Shown piece after piece: positions 43,427 through 54,782 of a stretch of 64,000 bases of DNA. Both the position numbers and the translations under genes were made by a program. The stretch comes from Spirosoma arboris (GTDB taxonomy: Bacteria > Bacteroidota > Bacteroidia > Cytophagales > Spirosomataceae), in the NCBI RefSeq assembly GCF_009754945.1, contig NZ_WPIN01000001.1:744001-808000 (forward strand), given 5' to 3'. The notes under the pieces were generated by a model. It ran no database searches and had not been told where the DNA came from. It worked only from the letters and a program-made list of their open reading frames with translations. The stretch's first letter is position 1; each line of letters begins with the position of its first letter.

Positions 43427-45574
43427 CTAGATTGGTAGTTGAATCACAAAGGTTGTCCCTTGTCCTTCTGCGCTTTCTACGGTGAGGGTTCCACCATGTC
43501 CTTTGGTGATAATATCGTAACTCAACGATAGACCCAACCCAGTACCCTCTCCGGTAGGTTTGGTGGTGAAAAACGGCTGGAAGATTTTGGCTTTTACCGA
43601 GTCGGGAATGCCGGTGCCATTGTCCGAAACACGGATCTCTATGTAGTTTGCCAGCCGTTTTGTCTGTACTTGAACCATTGGCTGATAACTATCCTCGGCT
43701 AAATACTGTCGCTGGACAACAGCGTAGAAGGCATTGTTGTAGAGGTTCAACAACACCCGGCCTATCTCCTGAGGGGCCACTTCTACTGGCTCCAGAGTGG
43801 GTTCAAATTCGGTAATTAATTCACAGTTGAAGGATTTATCCTTAGCCCTGAGGCCATGATAGGCGATCTTAAGGTACTCATCAGCTAAGCTATTGAGGTC
43901 GGTGGGTCGTTTTTCACCCGATTCAGTACGGGAGTGTTCGAGCATACCTTTGACGATGCTGCTGGCCCGGTCGCCGTGTCGATGGATCTTCTGAAGGTTA
44001 CTGGTCAGGTCGCCTAAAATTTCCTCGGCATATTCTTTATCTGCTTCCGGCAACTGCCGAAAAGGGCCATCTTTCAATTCATCGATAAGTTCTACACTTA
44101 CCTCTGAGAAATTGTTGACGAAGTTGAGCGGGTTCTGAATCTCGTGGGCGATGCCAGCGGTTAGTTCGCCCAGACTGGCGAGTTTCTCTTTTTGAATGAG
44201 CTGAACCTGAGAAGCTTTGAGCTCAGCCGTGCGGGTTTCGACTTGTTGTTCAAGCCGTTCATTTTGAGTTGCCAGAATCTGCTGTTTTTCCTGCGAAAGC
44301 TGATTTACCTCACCCAGTTTTCGTTGAAGCGAAAAACTGGTTTGCGCAAAATCGCTGGCTAAGGCCAGAGAAACCGAAACAGGAATGGTTATATAGAGCA
44401 GACCCTCTAAAACCATCATTAGTGTCGCAATCAGACTGTTTCCATATTGCTCTTCCAGGGTTAAATCGGCAAAGTTAACAGGAAACAAGGCTGATATAGA
44501 CAAAAATAGTATGGCTGTTGTCAGGAAAGCTAGTCCACCATAAAACAGGAAGTATGCTTGTCGATTGTAGGCAATAATGGCTTGATAACTAACAACTAAG
44601 TAATTCAGAAATGACACAAAGGCCAGGGCGAATCCGATAGGAGCCAGTTGGTTATAGTAGCGTATTCCCCCGATGATAGCGACCCAGTAGAGCGCGTATG
44701 AAATGGTAAGTAGCCAGAAGAAGAGCTGGTGAGGTCGCTGTAAGTAGTGATAAACGGCCAGGAGTAAGAGAATTGGAAATACAGTTATATGAAAATTGCT
44801 AACAACAAAAGAAGTAATAGTCCTCCAGGTTACGGAGAGTACTATTGGACCGGTCAACGGAAACATTAAACGGGAAATGGCTAATACCAGTAGAGCTATA
44901 CTAAACAGCAGGTTCGCTTTGTGTTGTCGGTAGAAGTAGTAAAAGCATAGATGAATGAGCGATAACATCAAAACAAGCCCACCAATGCAGCTAAACTTGA
45001 TAGCATCAGGAAACCCATTATGAAACAAAATATCAATAAAACTTTCGGGTCTAAGAAGCCGTAAATAGAAGGGCGACAAATCCTGAATATAAATATTGCT
45101 ACTGGTAAGTGAATAGCGAACAGCGATGGTATTGGTCGGCTGTGATAAGACAAAATGGATCGGCCTGATGTCCCCGGCAACTGTTCGTTCAATGTTTGGA
45201 TTTTTACTGACTCGGCCAGCCATGTGGACTAACTTGCCATTGAGATAAATTTCTGTAGCACCAATTGGCGTAACATCGATTGCTAAGGGTTGATTAAGTA
45301 ATGAACTATCGACTCGCAGGTGCAAACGAAACCAGCCCAGTTCCGCTTGAGTCAATTGAGGTAGTTTCGAGAATGGGGCAGTTGGGTTAAGTGTATCCCA
45401 GCGAGAGTCATCGAAATTGGGCTTGGCCCAGACGGGGTTGTCTCCTACATGGAATTTCCAGCCTTTGTCCAAAAAAAATCCATCCTTAATCAGGTTGTCG
45501 ATACGAAAGGCGGGTTGCCCTAAAGCGATCAGGGAAAGTAGACATAGCAAGCTGACGAGTAAGGTTGGTTTCAT
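43427..45574 (-). CDS. 7TM-DISM-type sensor histidine kinase
   Basis: 715 residues. A signal peptide (to G19) precedes a periplasmic jelly-roll domain (about 30-175, [25 protein letters not shown]), then seven membrane helices (about 193-215 to 385-405), a coiled coil (about 415-465), a phosphoacceptor domain (H477 in [18 protein letters not shown]) and an ATPase domain ending in [20 protein letters not shown]. It has no receiver, so it must phosphorylate a separate protein. The receiver-first hybrid regulator lies 144 bp downstream and is the obvious partner. Confidence 0.92.
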   Translation of the reverse strand: MKPTLLVSLLCLLSLIALGQPAFRIDNLIKDGFFLDKGWKFHVGDNPVWAKPNFDDSRWDTLNPTAPFSKLPQLTQAELGWFRLHLRVDSSLLNQPLAIDVTPIGATEIYLNGKLVHMAGRVSKNPNIERTVAGDIRPIHFVLSQPTNTIAVRYSLTSSNIYIQDLSPFYLRLLRPESFIDILFHNGFPDAIKFSCIGGLVLMLSLIHLCFYYFYRQHKANLLFSIALLVLAISRLMFPLTGPIVLSVTWRTITSFVVSNFHITVFPILLLLAVYHYLQRPHQLFFWLLTISYALYWVAIIGGIRYYNQLAPIGFALAFVSFLNYLVVSYQAIIAYNRQAYFLFYGGLAFLTTAILFLSISALFPVNFADLTLEEQYGNSLIATLMMVLEGLLYITIPVSVSLALASDFAQTSFSLQRKLGEVNQLSQEKQQILATQNERLEQQVETRTAELKASQVQLIQKEKLASLGELTAGIAHEIQNPLNFVNNFSEVSVELIDELKDGPFRQLPEADKEYAEEILGDLTSNLQKIHRHGDRASSIVKGMLEHSRTESGEKRPTDLNSLADEYLKIAYHGLRAKDKSFNCELITEFEPTLEPVEVAPQEIGRVLLNLYNNAFYAVVQRQYLAEDSYQPMVQVQTKRLANYIEIRVSDNGTGIPDSVKAKIFQPFFTTKPTGEGTGLGLSLSYDIITKGHGGTLTVESAEGQGTTFVIQLPI

Positions 45575-45583
45575 AATAAAAAG

Positions 45584-45694
45584 TTAAGCGCGAGTGGGTA
45601 GGGTAATACAAAATTCAGTCCCTTGTCTTTCTGTACTTTCCACAGTCAGTTTGCCACTATGACCTTTGGTGATAAGACAGTAACTCAATGATAG
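45584..45694 (-). pseudogene. remnant of a histidine kinase C-terminus
   Basis: The minus strand here reads LSLSYCLITKGHSGKLTVES, then TERQGTEFCITLPTRA and a stop. It aligns without gaps to the end of the intact kinase next door ([34 protein letters not shown]) at roughly two residues in three. No start or upstream kinase sequence remains. It is a leftover of a tandem kinase duplication, cut off on the hydrolase-cluster side. Confidence 0.85.
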
Positions 45695-45702
45695 GGTGAA
45701 CG

Positions 45703-45730
45703 CAAAAAGCCACTCCAAAATAAGTGGCTT
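45703..45730 (-). terminator. terminator of the exported-hydrolase run
   Basis: On the minus strand AAGCCACT, an 8-nt loop, AGTGGCTT and then TTT. It begins about 90 bp past the CocE/NonD stop and would end the long leftward transcript. Confidence 0.65.
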
Positions 45731-45819
45731 ATGCATAGAGGGGCTATGTCGTTTGGGACAAAAACTATACCGTTTGAGACATTCCAGGTTACAACAAAAG
45801 CGGTAACCCTACGAAATAC

Positions 45820-47646
45820 TTAATGCGGCATTACGCTTAATTCCAAATGGGAGGGATAGGTCGCGGATCGGGAAATCGAGTGCATCGCTTTTTGGTAGTC
45901 CGTTTCCTTGGCTTCAAAGATGTTGGGTACGTATCGTTGGGGATTGCGGTCGATCAGAGGAAACCATGTACTCTGTATCTGCACCATGATGCGATGGCCT
46001 TTCTGAAATACATGGTCCAGCGAATGCAGATCGACGGTAAAGGTTTCCACTTTATTAGGCTGCAATGGCTGAGGTTTTTCGAAACTCTTATGGAAACGTC
46101 CCCGCAGGATGTCGTTAGCGACCATGAACTGATAGCCTGCCATCTTCGGCTCTTTTGGATAACTTTCAGGATAGACATCTATGAGTTTGACCACCCAGTC
46201 GGCATCGCTGCCCGTCGTAGCCGCAAAGAGTTGGGCCAGCAACGTACCGGTCACGGTTACTTCTTCGGTTAGGGGCTCGGTTTGCCAGCTAAGGACATCG
46301 GGTCGATTCTGGACAAATCGCTGGTCCTCGGTCAGCCAGGTGAACCAGCGTGAGCCGGGACCGTAGGTTTGTTCAATAGGTCGGGAGCGGTACGGTACCG
46401 GATGGGCCGGATCGGAGAGGTACTGGTCGACACCGGCGGCATCGGTTGGTTTATCGAACGAAAGCTGCCCGTTGGCCCGCAAATACAGGTTACGCTTAAC
46501 TGACCCGGCAGGGGGCCATTGGGTATAGGTTTTCCATTGGTTCCGGCCTGTTTGAAAGGTGGTCACTTCGGGAAATTTGCCATCGCCCTTGCCTTTCAGG
46601 TGATAGGCAAACCAGGGCGCAAACATGGTCTGGCGAAACGTACTGGACGCAGTTGTATCGAAACTGATGTTACCCAGTTTACGGCCTTCACCCCAAGCCC
46701 AGCCGCCATGATTCCAGGGACCAACGATGAGATAATTTTGATGCTTATCATCTTTTTTCTCCCAGGTTTGATAGGCTTTGACTGGCCCGTAAAAATCCTC
46801 CTGATCCCACCAGCCTGCTACGTGCTGGATGGCTACTTTCGGGCTGCCAAGGCGACCGGCAAGGGCCTGTTTTTGCCAGAACTGATCGTAATTAGGATGG
46901 CTGGCAAAGTCATTCCAGGTTGGTAGTTTCCCCAAAAAGTACTTTTTATTGACGTTGGCCAACGGTCCCAGTTTCAGATACCAGTCGTAGGTATCATAGG
47001 TATTGAAGGGAAACAATGTATCGGTTTTTGCCGCTTCTTCCATAAACGCATATTCAAAACCATAACTCAGCCGAAACGCGCCCTGATGGTGAAAATCATC
47101 ACCCATCCACATATCGGCTGGCGTGGCATGTTCCGAAATTGCTTTCAGTGCCGGGTGCGGATCAATTGCCCCCATCACGCTCGTCCAGCCGTCGTAGGAG
47201 GTGCCGTACATACCAGCCTTCCCGTTATTGTTGGGTATGTTTTTAAGCAGCCACTCAATCGTGTCATAGGTATCGGTACTTTCGTCGATAGCTTTGGGGT
47301 TTTCCGGATTGCGCGAAAATCGCTGCATTTCAAACTTTCCCTCTGATTTGTAGCGCCCACGAATGTCCTGCGCTACGAATATATACCCCTGATCGGCCAT
47401 GATTTTAGTGTATGGCGACTGGTCGGGGAAGGGCGCACCCTCAACGCCATAGGGCGTCCGGCTAAACAGAAATGGCAACGGCTCGTCGGCGGTTTTGGGC
47501 GTAAAAATGACCGTGTTTAGCCGAATGCCATCGCGCATTGTTATAAGCACTTCCTGGCGATTATATCGCGTTTCCGAAGTAGCTTGGGCGTAGGTAACAA
47601 CGCTGGTTAGCCCGCACAGAATCAGGGTTAGAATAAGTAAACGCAT
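45820..47646 (-). CDS. exported CocE/NonD-family hydrolase
   Basis: 608 residues from the ATG at 47646, which starts a clean signal (MRLLILTLILCGLTSVVTYA); an ATG at 47679 adds 11 residues and is also possible. It is an alpha/beta-hydrolase of the X-Pro dipeptidyl-peptidase S15 group: RTPYGVEGAPF, QDIRGRYKSEG, the nucleophile elbow GMYGTSYDGW, GPWNHGGWAWGEG with the catalytic His, and a C-terminal jelly-roll (HRIMVQIQSTWFP). Members cut acyl esters or amides, including cephalosporin side chains and proline peptides. It is the last gene of the hydrolase run. Confidence 0.92.
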   Translation of the reverse strand: MRLLILTLILCGLTSVVTYAQATSETRYNRQEVLITMRDGIRLNTVIFTPKTADEPLPFLFSRTPYGVEGAPFPDQSPYTKIMADQGYIFVAQDIRGRYKSEGKFEMQRFSRNPENPKAIDESTDTYDTIEWLLKNIPNNNGKAGMYGTSYDGWTSVMGAIDPHPALKAISEHATPADMWMGDDFHHQGAFRLSYGFEYAFMEEAAKTDTLFPFNTYDTYDWYLKLGPLANVNKKYFLGKLPTWNDFASHPNYDQFWQKQALAGRLGSPKVAIQHVAGWWDQEDFYGPVKAYQTWEKKDDKHQNYLIVGPWNHGGWAWGEGRKLGNISFDTTASSTFRQTMFAPWFAYHLKGKGDGKFPEVTTFQTGRNQWKTYTQWPPAGSVKRNLYLRANGQLSFDKPTDAAGVDQYLSDPAHPVPYRSRPIEQTYGPGSRWFTWLTEDQRFVQNRPDVLSWQTEPLTEEVTVTGTLLAQLFAATTGSDADWVVKLIDVYPESYPKEPKMAGYQFMVANDILRGRFHKSFEKPQPLQPNKVETFTVDLHSLDHVFQKGHRIMVQIQSTWFPLIDRNPQRYVPNIFEAKETDYQKAMHSISRSATYPSHLELSVMPH

Positions 47647-47685
47647 GGTGAAGAATGACCTGTTTTTAGGAAAAATCATAGTTGA

Positions 47686-49416
47686 TTATTTAGCAGCTGT
47701 TGGCGCCTTTTCAGTGCCAAAATCAGTTGGCAACCGTCTGAACCATAGGTTACGAACCCGCCCGTTTGAGGCTCGGAAGCCGATAACCTGATCGGCTGAG
47801 TCGCGTACAATATCTACCGACGACATAAACCACCAGGGTACTTTCAAATGGTTTTTGACGTCCATGCTTACGGTAGCTTCGCCATGATGGATATGAACCA
47901 TTTTTAGGGTATCCGCCTGTAAGGTAATGGCGTAAAATGTCTCTAATTCCGGGCTGTAGTATTTGCCAATGAGTTGTTGTTTGTCAGCAGCGGATATTGA
48001 GGAAGGTTTCACCCGTGTACCAGGATGCCTGCCATTTTGTACCAATGTGATTTGGTTTACCTTATCTGAGGTTGGGTGGTGAAAGATTACCTGTGCATCC
48101 ACTATTTTAGACATGAATGTGGAGTCGTTCAGCGGAAATATTTCTGACTGTGGCTGACCGGTCGGCCGCACAAAGTAATGGTTGTCCGTTCGGGAAAAGG
48201 TTAATGTAAAACCGGCATCCTCGGTCAGGGCATATTCGCCAATGTACGGATCAAAGCGTGTTGGATTGAATGCATAGGTGCCCGTTGTCGATGCCGGAGC
48301 AGATGCTTTAACTACCGGTTTGTCCTCTTTTATATAAGGTGCCAGGTAAATACTGGCCAGATCCAAACTCTTTTTAACCGGATTGAACTCACCCAGATTG
48401 CTCAGGATAATGAACCCATAATCCTCTTTGGGGAAATAGCAGATGAACGACCGAAAACCCGCATCGCCCCCGCTATGGCCGTAATAATCAAGCCCTTTGT
48501 GCTTTCCGTGCGACAAAGCAAAGGCATAAGGCAGCGTATCTCCTTTCGTTAAGCGGCCCCGCTCCAGCATTTGCGTCATAGTGGCCTTATCGCCAACGGT
48601 AGGCGAGCGGAAGTTGCCTATCCAGCGGGCCAAATCATTTACGGTTGTGAACAAACTGGTTGCGCCTGCATTAGCGTAGCTTAGGACACTCTTCTTGTAG
48701 GTATTCGATGAGTCAGGCTTATAGAACGAGTAGGATCGACCTTTTACAATGCGCTCATGGTCATCGTAAAATAAGCTTTTCGTCATTCCTAAGGGTTTGA
48801 AAATCCGTTGCTCCATCCAGTCCCGAAACGGCTGTTTGCCAACTCTTGACACAATTTCGGCCAGGAGTGTATAGCCCGTATTGGAATACGAAAACTCCGC
48901 ACCCGGATCAAAATTCAGTTCCCGTTGCCGTTTCACAATATTGAAGATGTGTTCTTTGGTAATCACATCGTCCATCTGCCAGCCCGCCATTGTCAGCAGA
49001 TTCCACTGGTCGCGCATGCCGCTGATATGGTGAATCAGGTGCCGGATGGTAATGGTCTTGCCAAAGTCAGGCACTTCTGGCAGGTATTTATGGATATCAT
49101 CGTCCAGGGATAGTTTACCTTCCTGTGCCAGCAGCACAATCGCATAAGCCGTAAACTGCTTCGACACCGAAGCTACATGGAAAATGGTTTCCGGACCAAT
49201 CGGCGCACCCGTTTCTACGTCCGCTTCACCGAAGCCTTTGGCGTAGATAAGTTTCCCTTTGGATACTACCCCAACAGCAGCGCCGGGGCTGCCGGGTTTA
49301 TTCCATTCCGCAAATAGCGAATCAGCTTTCGCAGCTAGCTTGGGGGATTGGGCCTGTGTAATAACGCTGTAGGAAACGAGCGCAAGCGTGTAGAGAATGG
49401 GGATAAGTGATTTCAT
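47686..49416 (-). CDS. exported serine hydrolase (class C beta-lactamase-like), long form
   Basis: 576 residues with a signal peptide (to about A22). The penicillin-binding-like SxxK is at S83-K86 (HVASVSKQFTAY), the Tyr motif is YSNTGY, and GHSGGDAGFRSFICYF fills the third-motif position (HSG in place of KTG). A beta-rich C-terminal extension (about 390-576) follows. The family includes D-aminopeptidases, esterases and peptidoglycan DD-peptidases; the substrate here is unknown. It resembles the truncated gene at the window end more than the other serine hydrolases (DTLPYAFALSHGKHKGL). Confidence 0.9.
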   Translation of the reverse strand: MKSLIPILYTLALVSYSVITQAQSPKLAAKADSLFAEWNKPGSPGAAVGVVSKGKLIYAKGFGEADVETGAPIGPETIFHVASVSKQFTAYAIVLLAQEGKLSLDDDIHKYLPEVPDFGKTITIRHLIHHISGMRDQWNLLTMAGWQMDDVITKEHIFNIVKRQRELNFDPGAEFSYSNTGYTLLAEIVSRVGKQPFRDWMEQRIFKPLGMTKSLFYDDHERIVKGRSYSFYKPDSSNTYKKSVLSYANAGATSLFTTVNDLARWIGNFRSPTVGDKATMTQMLERGRLTKGDTLPYAFALSHGKHKGLDYYGHSGGDAGFRSFICYFPKEDYGFIILSNLGEFNPVKKSLDLASIYLAPYIKEDKPVVKASAPASTTGTYAFNPTRFDPYIGEYALTEDAGFTLTFSRTDNHYFVRPTGQPQSEIFPLNDSTFMSKIVDAQVIFHHPTSDKVNQITLVQNGRHPGTRVKPSSISAADKQQLIGKYYSPELETFYAITLQADTLKMVHIHHGEATVSMDVKNHLKVPWWFMSSVDIVRDSADQVIGFRASNGRVRNLWFRRLPTDFGTEKAPTAAK

Positions 49417-49460
49417 GAAGGTTAGTGGTTAAAGAATAAATAGTTATACCATTGCCTATT

Positions 49461-51452
49461 TTACGGCTCTGAATAATGGTGAATCGACAAGCTGTTTAGT
49501 AGTTTTTTACTATCGTAAAGTACTCCGTCTTTTATCGTATAATCCACTCGGCGGATATCGCTGATGCGTTGCGTGGGGTTGCCGTTAACCAGGATAAAAT
49601 CGGCGCGTTTGCCGGGTGTTAGGGTACCAAGATCCCCTAATCGATTACTCAATTTGGCAGGATTGTAGGTGGCCATTTGCAGCGCCTGCGCGGCCGAAAT
49701 ACCCGCCTGGACATACAATTCAAGTTCGCGGTGGAGGGCATAGCCAGCATAGTTATCCGTTCCGGCAACCATCAGGATACCGGCGTCATGCAGTCGTTTG
49801 ATGGCATCCAGTAAGGTAGCAAATGATTTTTTGTAGGTGGCTGCCATGCCCATTGGTACCGGTAAACCCTGACCATATAACGTACGTTGTACAGGGCCAG
49901 GTAATCGGTTGGCAACACTCGCCATGGTCGGGTCAAATTGGCCGGATTCGGACGTGAACATTTGCTCAAAAACGGACGCTGTCGGATCGAAGGCAATGTG
50001 CTTCTGCTGCATCAGCTGGACAAAACGGGCAAAGGCTGGACCGCTTAAATCAAGGCCAGCCGCTCGCTGCGCTACGTTCGTAAACCGACCCATCGAACGG
50101 GTATCCAACGTATCACCCAGAAAATTCAGCATGACCATGTTGGCATGGGTAATTTCGTCATACCCAGCGGCAATGGCTTGTTCGGCAGTCATGTAGGACG
50201 GAATGTGCCCGATGACGTGCATCCCCAGCCGATGTGCTTCCGCAGCCATAGGCGCTACCCATTCGGGCTTGATGGAACTGTATAGCTTAATGGACTGATA
50301 GCCTTTGGCTTTGTAGTCACGAACGGCCTGAATACCTTCTTCTACAGAAGTAACCCGTAAGCCGGGACCACTGAACGGCCCTTTCCCATCAATGAAACCA
50401 CTCATGACAGCAATCCGGGGAGCAATCAGCTGCATGCTGTCAATCTGATTGCGAAGCGTTAGCAAGGCGTCGGTATTGCCCATATCGCGAACCTCCGTTA
50501 TCCCCAGTGCTACCTCGATAATACCATCGGTAGGGTTGGTGAAATGGACGTGCATATCCCATAGTCCGGGCAGTACGGTTTTACCAGCGCCATTGATGAG
50601 CCGATAGCCTGCCGGAATTTTTACGGAGGCTGCCGAACCTACCTGCTCAATGCGACCGTTTTTGACCACTATAGTCTGTGCAGGAACCAGTTGGGCTTTC
50701 TCCGCATCGAATAGGTTTACGTTTTGGACCACCAACCCTTGGGGTATGGGTTCAGGAAGTGTACGGGCCAACTGACGGTAAAATTTACCATCTTCGGCTT
50801 TTTGCAGTCGACGTAGTTCAGGAATATCCGCTTCCAGTCCTTCCCGTATCGTGACAAAAAAATCACCGATAGAGCCGAGCGGATACCCCTTACTGTCGAG
50901 CCAGGTCAAGGTAGGCGTATAGTTAATACCACGAATGGCCCAGAGCGTTACGGGTTGACCATTTTTGAGCGAGTGTGTCAGGATCTGGGTCATAACGGAC
51001 TGACCTGTCGGCAATAGATTAACCGTGTGATTTGGGGCGGCAAAGAGCGCCTGAGTCAGCATAGCGTCCATGCCACTGACATTACTGACGTAAACGGCAG
51101 GTTTCGTTATGGGTATGTCTTTCTTTTCATCAGCATTTTTCCAGTGGGCTACCCCGTCTGCCAGCCGAAACGTCTCGTGTACCTCGTTTTTATAATAATC
51201 GTTTCCTGATACGTTAAGTGTTAGTGGGATGTGCTGGTCGTTCAACGTGTAGTGTGTTGTCAGTTTGGGGCCTCGTCCCCGGTCGTTATACGTAAGAAAT
51301 CCTGTTACGTCGTGTCCTTGTGGTAGTAGCCAAGCTTTACCGGACAACTGTCCGTTCGTCAGTACAACATAGCGTAGCGTATCGGTGGGTGCCTGGGCTG
51401 CTAAGCAATAGGGTATCGACAACAAGAGGAAGAGAGTAAAGATGGCTTTCAT
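49461..51452 (-). CDS. exported metal-dependent amidohydrolase
   Basis: 663 residues from the ATG at 51452 (signal MKAIFTLFLLLSIPYCLAAQ). A long N-terminal part (about 25-255) precedes a standard amidohydrolase barrel: VLPGLWDMHVHF carries the HxH metal pair, HVIGHIPS and DEITHANMV carry further His residues, and VAGTDNYAG carries the catalytic Asp. It resembles imidazolonepropionase/prolidase-type amidohydrolases that cleave peptide or cyclic amide bonds. It is flanked by serine hydrolases on the same strand. Confidence 0.9.
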   Translation of the reverse strand: MKAIFTLFLLLSIPYCLAAQAPTDTLRYVVLTNGQLSGKAWLLPQGHDVTGFLTYNDRGRGPKLTTHYTLNDQHIPLTLNVSGNDYYKNEVHETFRLADGVAHWKNADEKKDIPITKPAVYVSNVSGMDAMLTQALFAAPNHTVNLLPTGQSVMTQILTHSLKNGQPVTLWAIRGINYTPTLTWLDSKGYPLGSIGDFFVTIREGLEADIPELRRLQKAEDGKFYRQLARTLPEPIPQGLVVQNVNLFDAEKAQLVPAQTIVVKNGRIEQVGSAASVKIPAGYRLINGAGKTVLPGLWDMHVHFTNPTDGIIEVALGITEVRDMGNTDALLTLRNQIDSMQLIAPRIAVMSGFIDGKGPFSGPGLRVTSVEEGIQAVRDYKAKGYQSIKLYSSIKPEWVAPMAAEAHRLGMHVIGHIPSYMTAEQAIAAGYDEITHANMVMLNFLGDTLDTRSMGRFTNVAQRAAGLDLSGPAFARFVQLMQQKHIAFDPTASVFEQMFTSESGQFDPTMASVANRLPGPVQRTLYGQGLPVPMGMAATYKKSFATLLDAIKRLHDAGILMVAGTDNYAGYALHRELELYVQAGISAAQALQMATYNPAKLSNRLGDLGTLTPGKRADFILVNGNPTQRISDIRRVDYTIKDGVLYDSKKLLNSLSIHHYSEP

Positions 51453-51509
51453 AAAGGGATAGTCTGGAGTATTGAAAAATCGCATATTCGAATCCATTTC
51501 GGGGTAGCG

Positions 51510-52985
51510 TCACTTAATCTTCTTTGCTTCAGTTGCCTTCCCGCCCGCTATCATGTTTCGACCGACAACTTTACCCGACGCGTCGCGGATAAATTCGAGT
51601 TGACCATCTGAATCTTTAAAGAAAAACCGGGTTTCGGTTTCAGGGAAAATTTTCATCGTATTTCCATTTGTCCACCGGTAAAACAACTGATTGCCAGTGC
51701 GGGTGACGATATTTTTTCCCAATGTCCCCTGATATTCACCCACATAAGCGTCGAGAACAGTTTCCGGGACGGCCACCGTTTGCTTGATGATAGGCTTATA
51801 GAAACCGTTCCAGTTATAAACAGTGGACACACTATTCGCTAGTTCTTCGAGAATAGCCCCGTTTTGAGAGTTGACCATAATGGCTACTCCATTGCCACCG
51901 GTCAGGCTTCCATAATACAGGCTCAGAAACCCCATATCGGACCCGTCATGCGAGAAATAGGTATCCGCTCCTTTTTTGACAATGAATACCCCCAACGCTG
52001 CCGAACTATCCACGTAGGGCGTAAGCCGCAACCGGGTTGTTTTCTGCGAGAGTACCTTACTGGATTTGCCCTGGTAGGCCAACTGTGTTTCGATAATATA
52101 GCGGCATAAATCGGTTGGCGTTGTCCAGAGTCCAGCGGCTGCCTGTTCGGGGTAGATATGATGCTTCCCAGGAACTTCACTTCCGGATGCCCAGTAGCCC
52201 GTTGCCAGCTGACTTTCATCGATTGGTGGCTGCGTGTACGAACTGTTAACCATACCCATCGGCTTCAGCACCCGCTCCCACATATACTGGTCGTAAGGTT
52301 GATGGATTACATCCATAACCAGCAGTTGAGAGATGGTTGTGCCGCCACCCGAATATTGATACTTCAGTCCTGGTTCAAAGGCAGAACGAACGGCTTGGGT
52401 ATTAGCTGGTTTTTGTCCATCAAGCACCGCCGTCAGGGAAGGAATATCTTTAGTGATCCCATAACCGGGGAAGCCGTGAATCGTCAGTCCCGCTGTGTGA
52501 CTCAATAGGTTGGCCGTGTTGATTATCTTGCCTTTGGAAACCGAATCGTAGGGGAATTTCCAGGTGGTCAGGTAGTTGTTGATGTTGGCATATAGATCAA
52601 TTTTTTTATCCTGGACTAAGGCCAGCACCCCCACGCCATTCAGCGACTTACTGATAGAACCAGCCTGAAAACGGGTCTCGGTCGTAACCGGGCGAGCGGT
52701 TCGGCGGTCCGATTGGCTCGTATCGGCCCAGCCGTAGGCTTTGGCCCACTCAATCTGGTAGTTGTGGACAACGGCTATGCTGAGGCCATGAATCTTGTAA
52801 TAGCTCATACGCTCTTGCAGTGTCCAGTCTTTGTCGTCTGGTGTGCGGTTGACGTAACGGGCTAAATGCTGTTCAACCTGCTGGATTTTTGACAGTACGT
52901 CTTTGGAATACTGAGTGGGTTGGGCAACAAGGGTGACGCAGCCGGTTAGCCAGAAAACGAGCAGGAGCGTAAGGGGTTTATTCAT
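51510..52985 (-). CDS. exported serine hydrolase, EAKKIK-tailed
   Basis: 491 residues from the ATG at 52985 (MNKPLTLLLVFWLTGCVTLV; a Cys in the signal might make it a lipoprotein). SxxK is in AGSISKSLNG, the Tyr motif is YSGGGT, and HDGSDMGFLSLYYGS is the third motif. The C-terminal DUF3471-like domain ends FFFKDSDGQLEFIRDASGKV and the tail EAKKIK. A beta-lactamase-fold hydrolase acting in the envelope. The C-terminal domain is shared with the gene at 59.6 kb and with the remnant at 58.1 kb. Confidence 0.9.
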   Translation of the reverse strand: MNKPLTLLLVFWLTGCVTLVAQPTQYSKDVLSKIQQVEQHLARYVNRTPDDKDWTLQERMSYYKIHGLSIAVVHNYQIEWAKAYGWADTSQSDRRTARPVTTETRFQAGSISKSLNGVGVLALVQDKKIDLYANINNYLTTWKFPYDSVSKGKIINTANLLSHTAGLTIHGFPGYGITKDIPSLTAVLDGQKPANTQAVRSAFEPGLKYQYSGGGTTISQLLVMDVIHQPYDQYMWERVLKPMGMVNSSYTQPPIDESQLATGYWASGSEVPGKHHIYPEQAAAGLWTTPTDLCRYIIETQLAYQGKSSKVLSQKTTRLRLTPYVDSSAALGVFIVKKGADTYFSHDGSDMGFLSLYYGSLTGGNGVAIMVNSQNGAILEELANSVSTVYNWNGFYKPIIKQTVAVPETVLDAYVGEYQGTLGKNIVTRTGNQLFYRWTNGNTMKIFPETETRFFFKDSDGQLEFIRDASGKVVGRNMIAGGKATEAKKIK

Positions 52986-53055
52986 GAAAATTGACGAACT
53001 GATTTGGGTTGGTAACTGGCTGATTTCAGCGCAATTCATAGTTTTGGGTTTGGCG

Positions 53056-54762
<1,707 letters not shown>

Positions 54763-54782
54763 AGAAAGGCGTATGAATAAGT

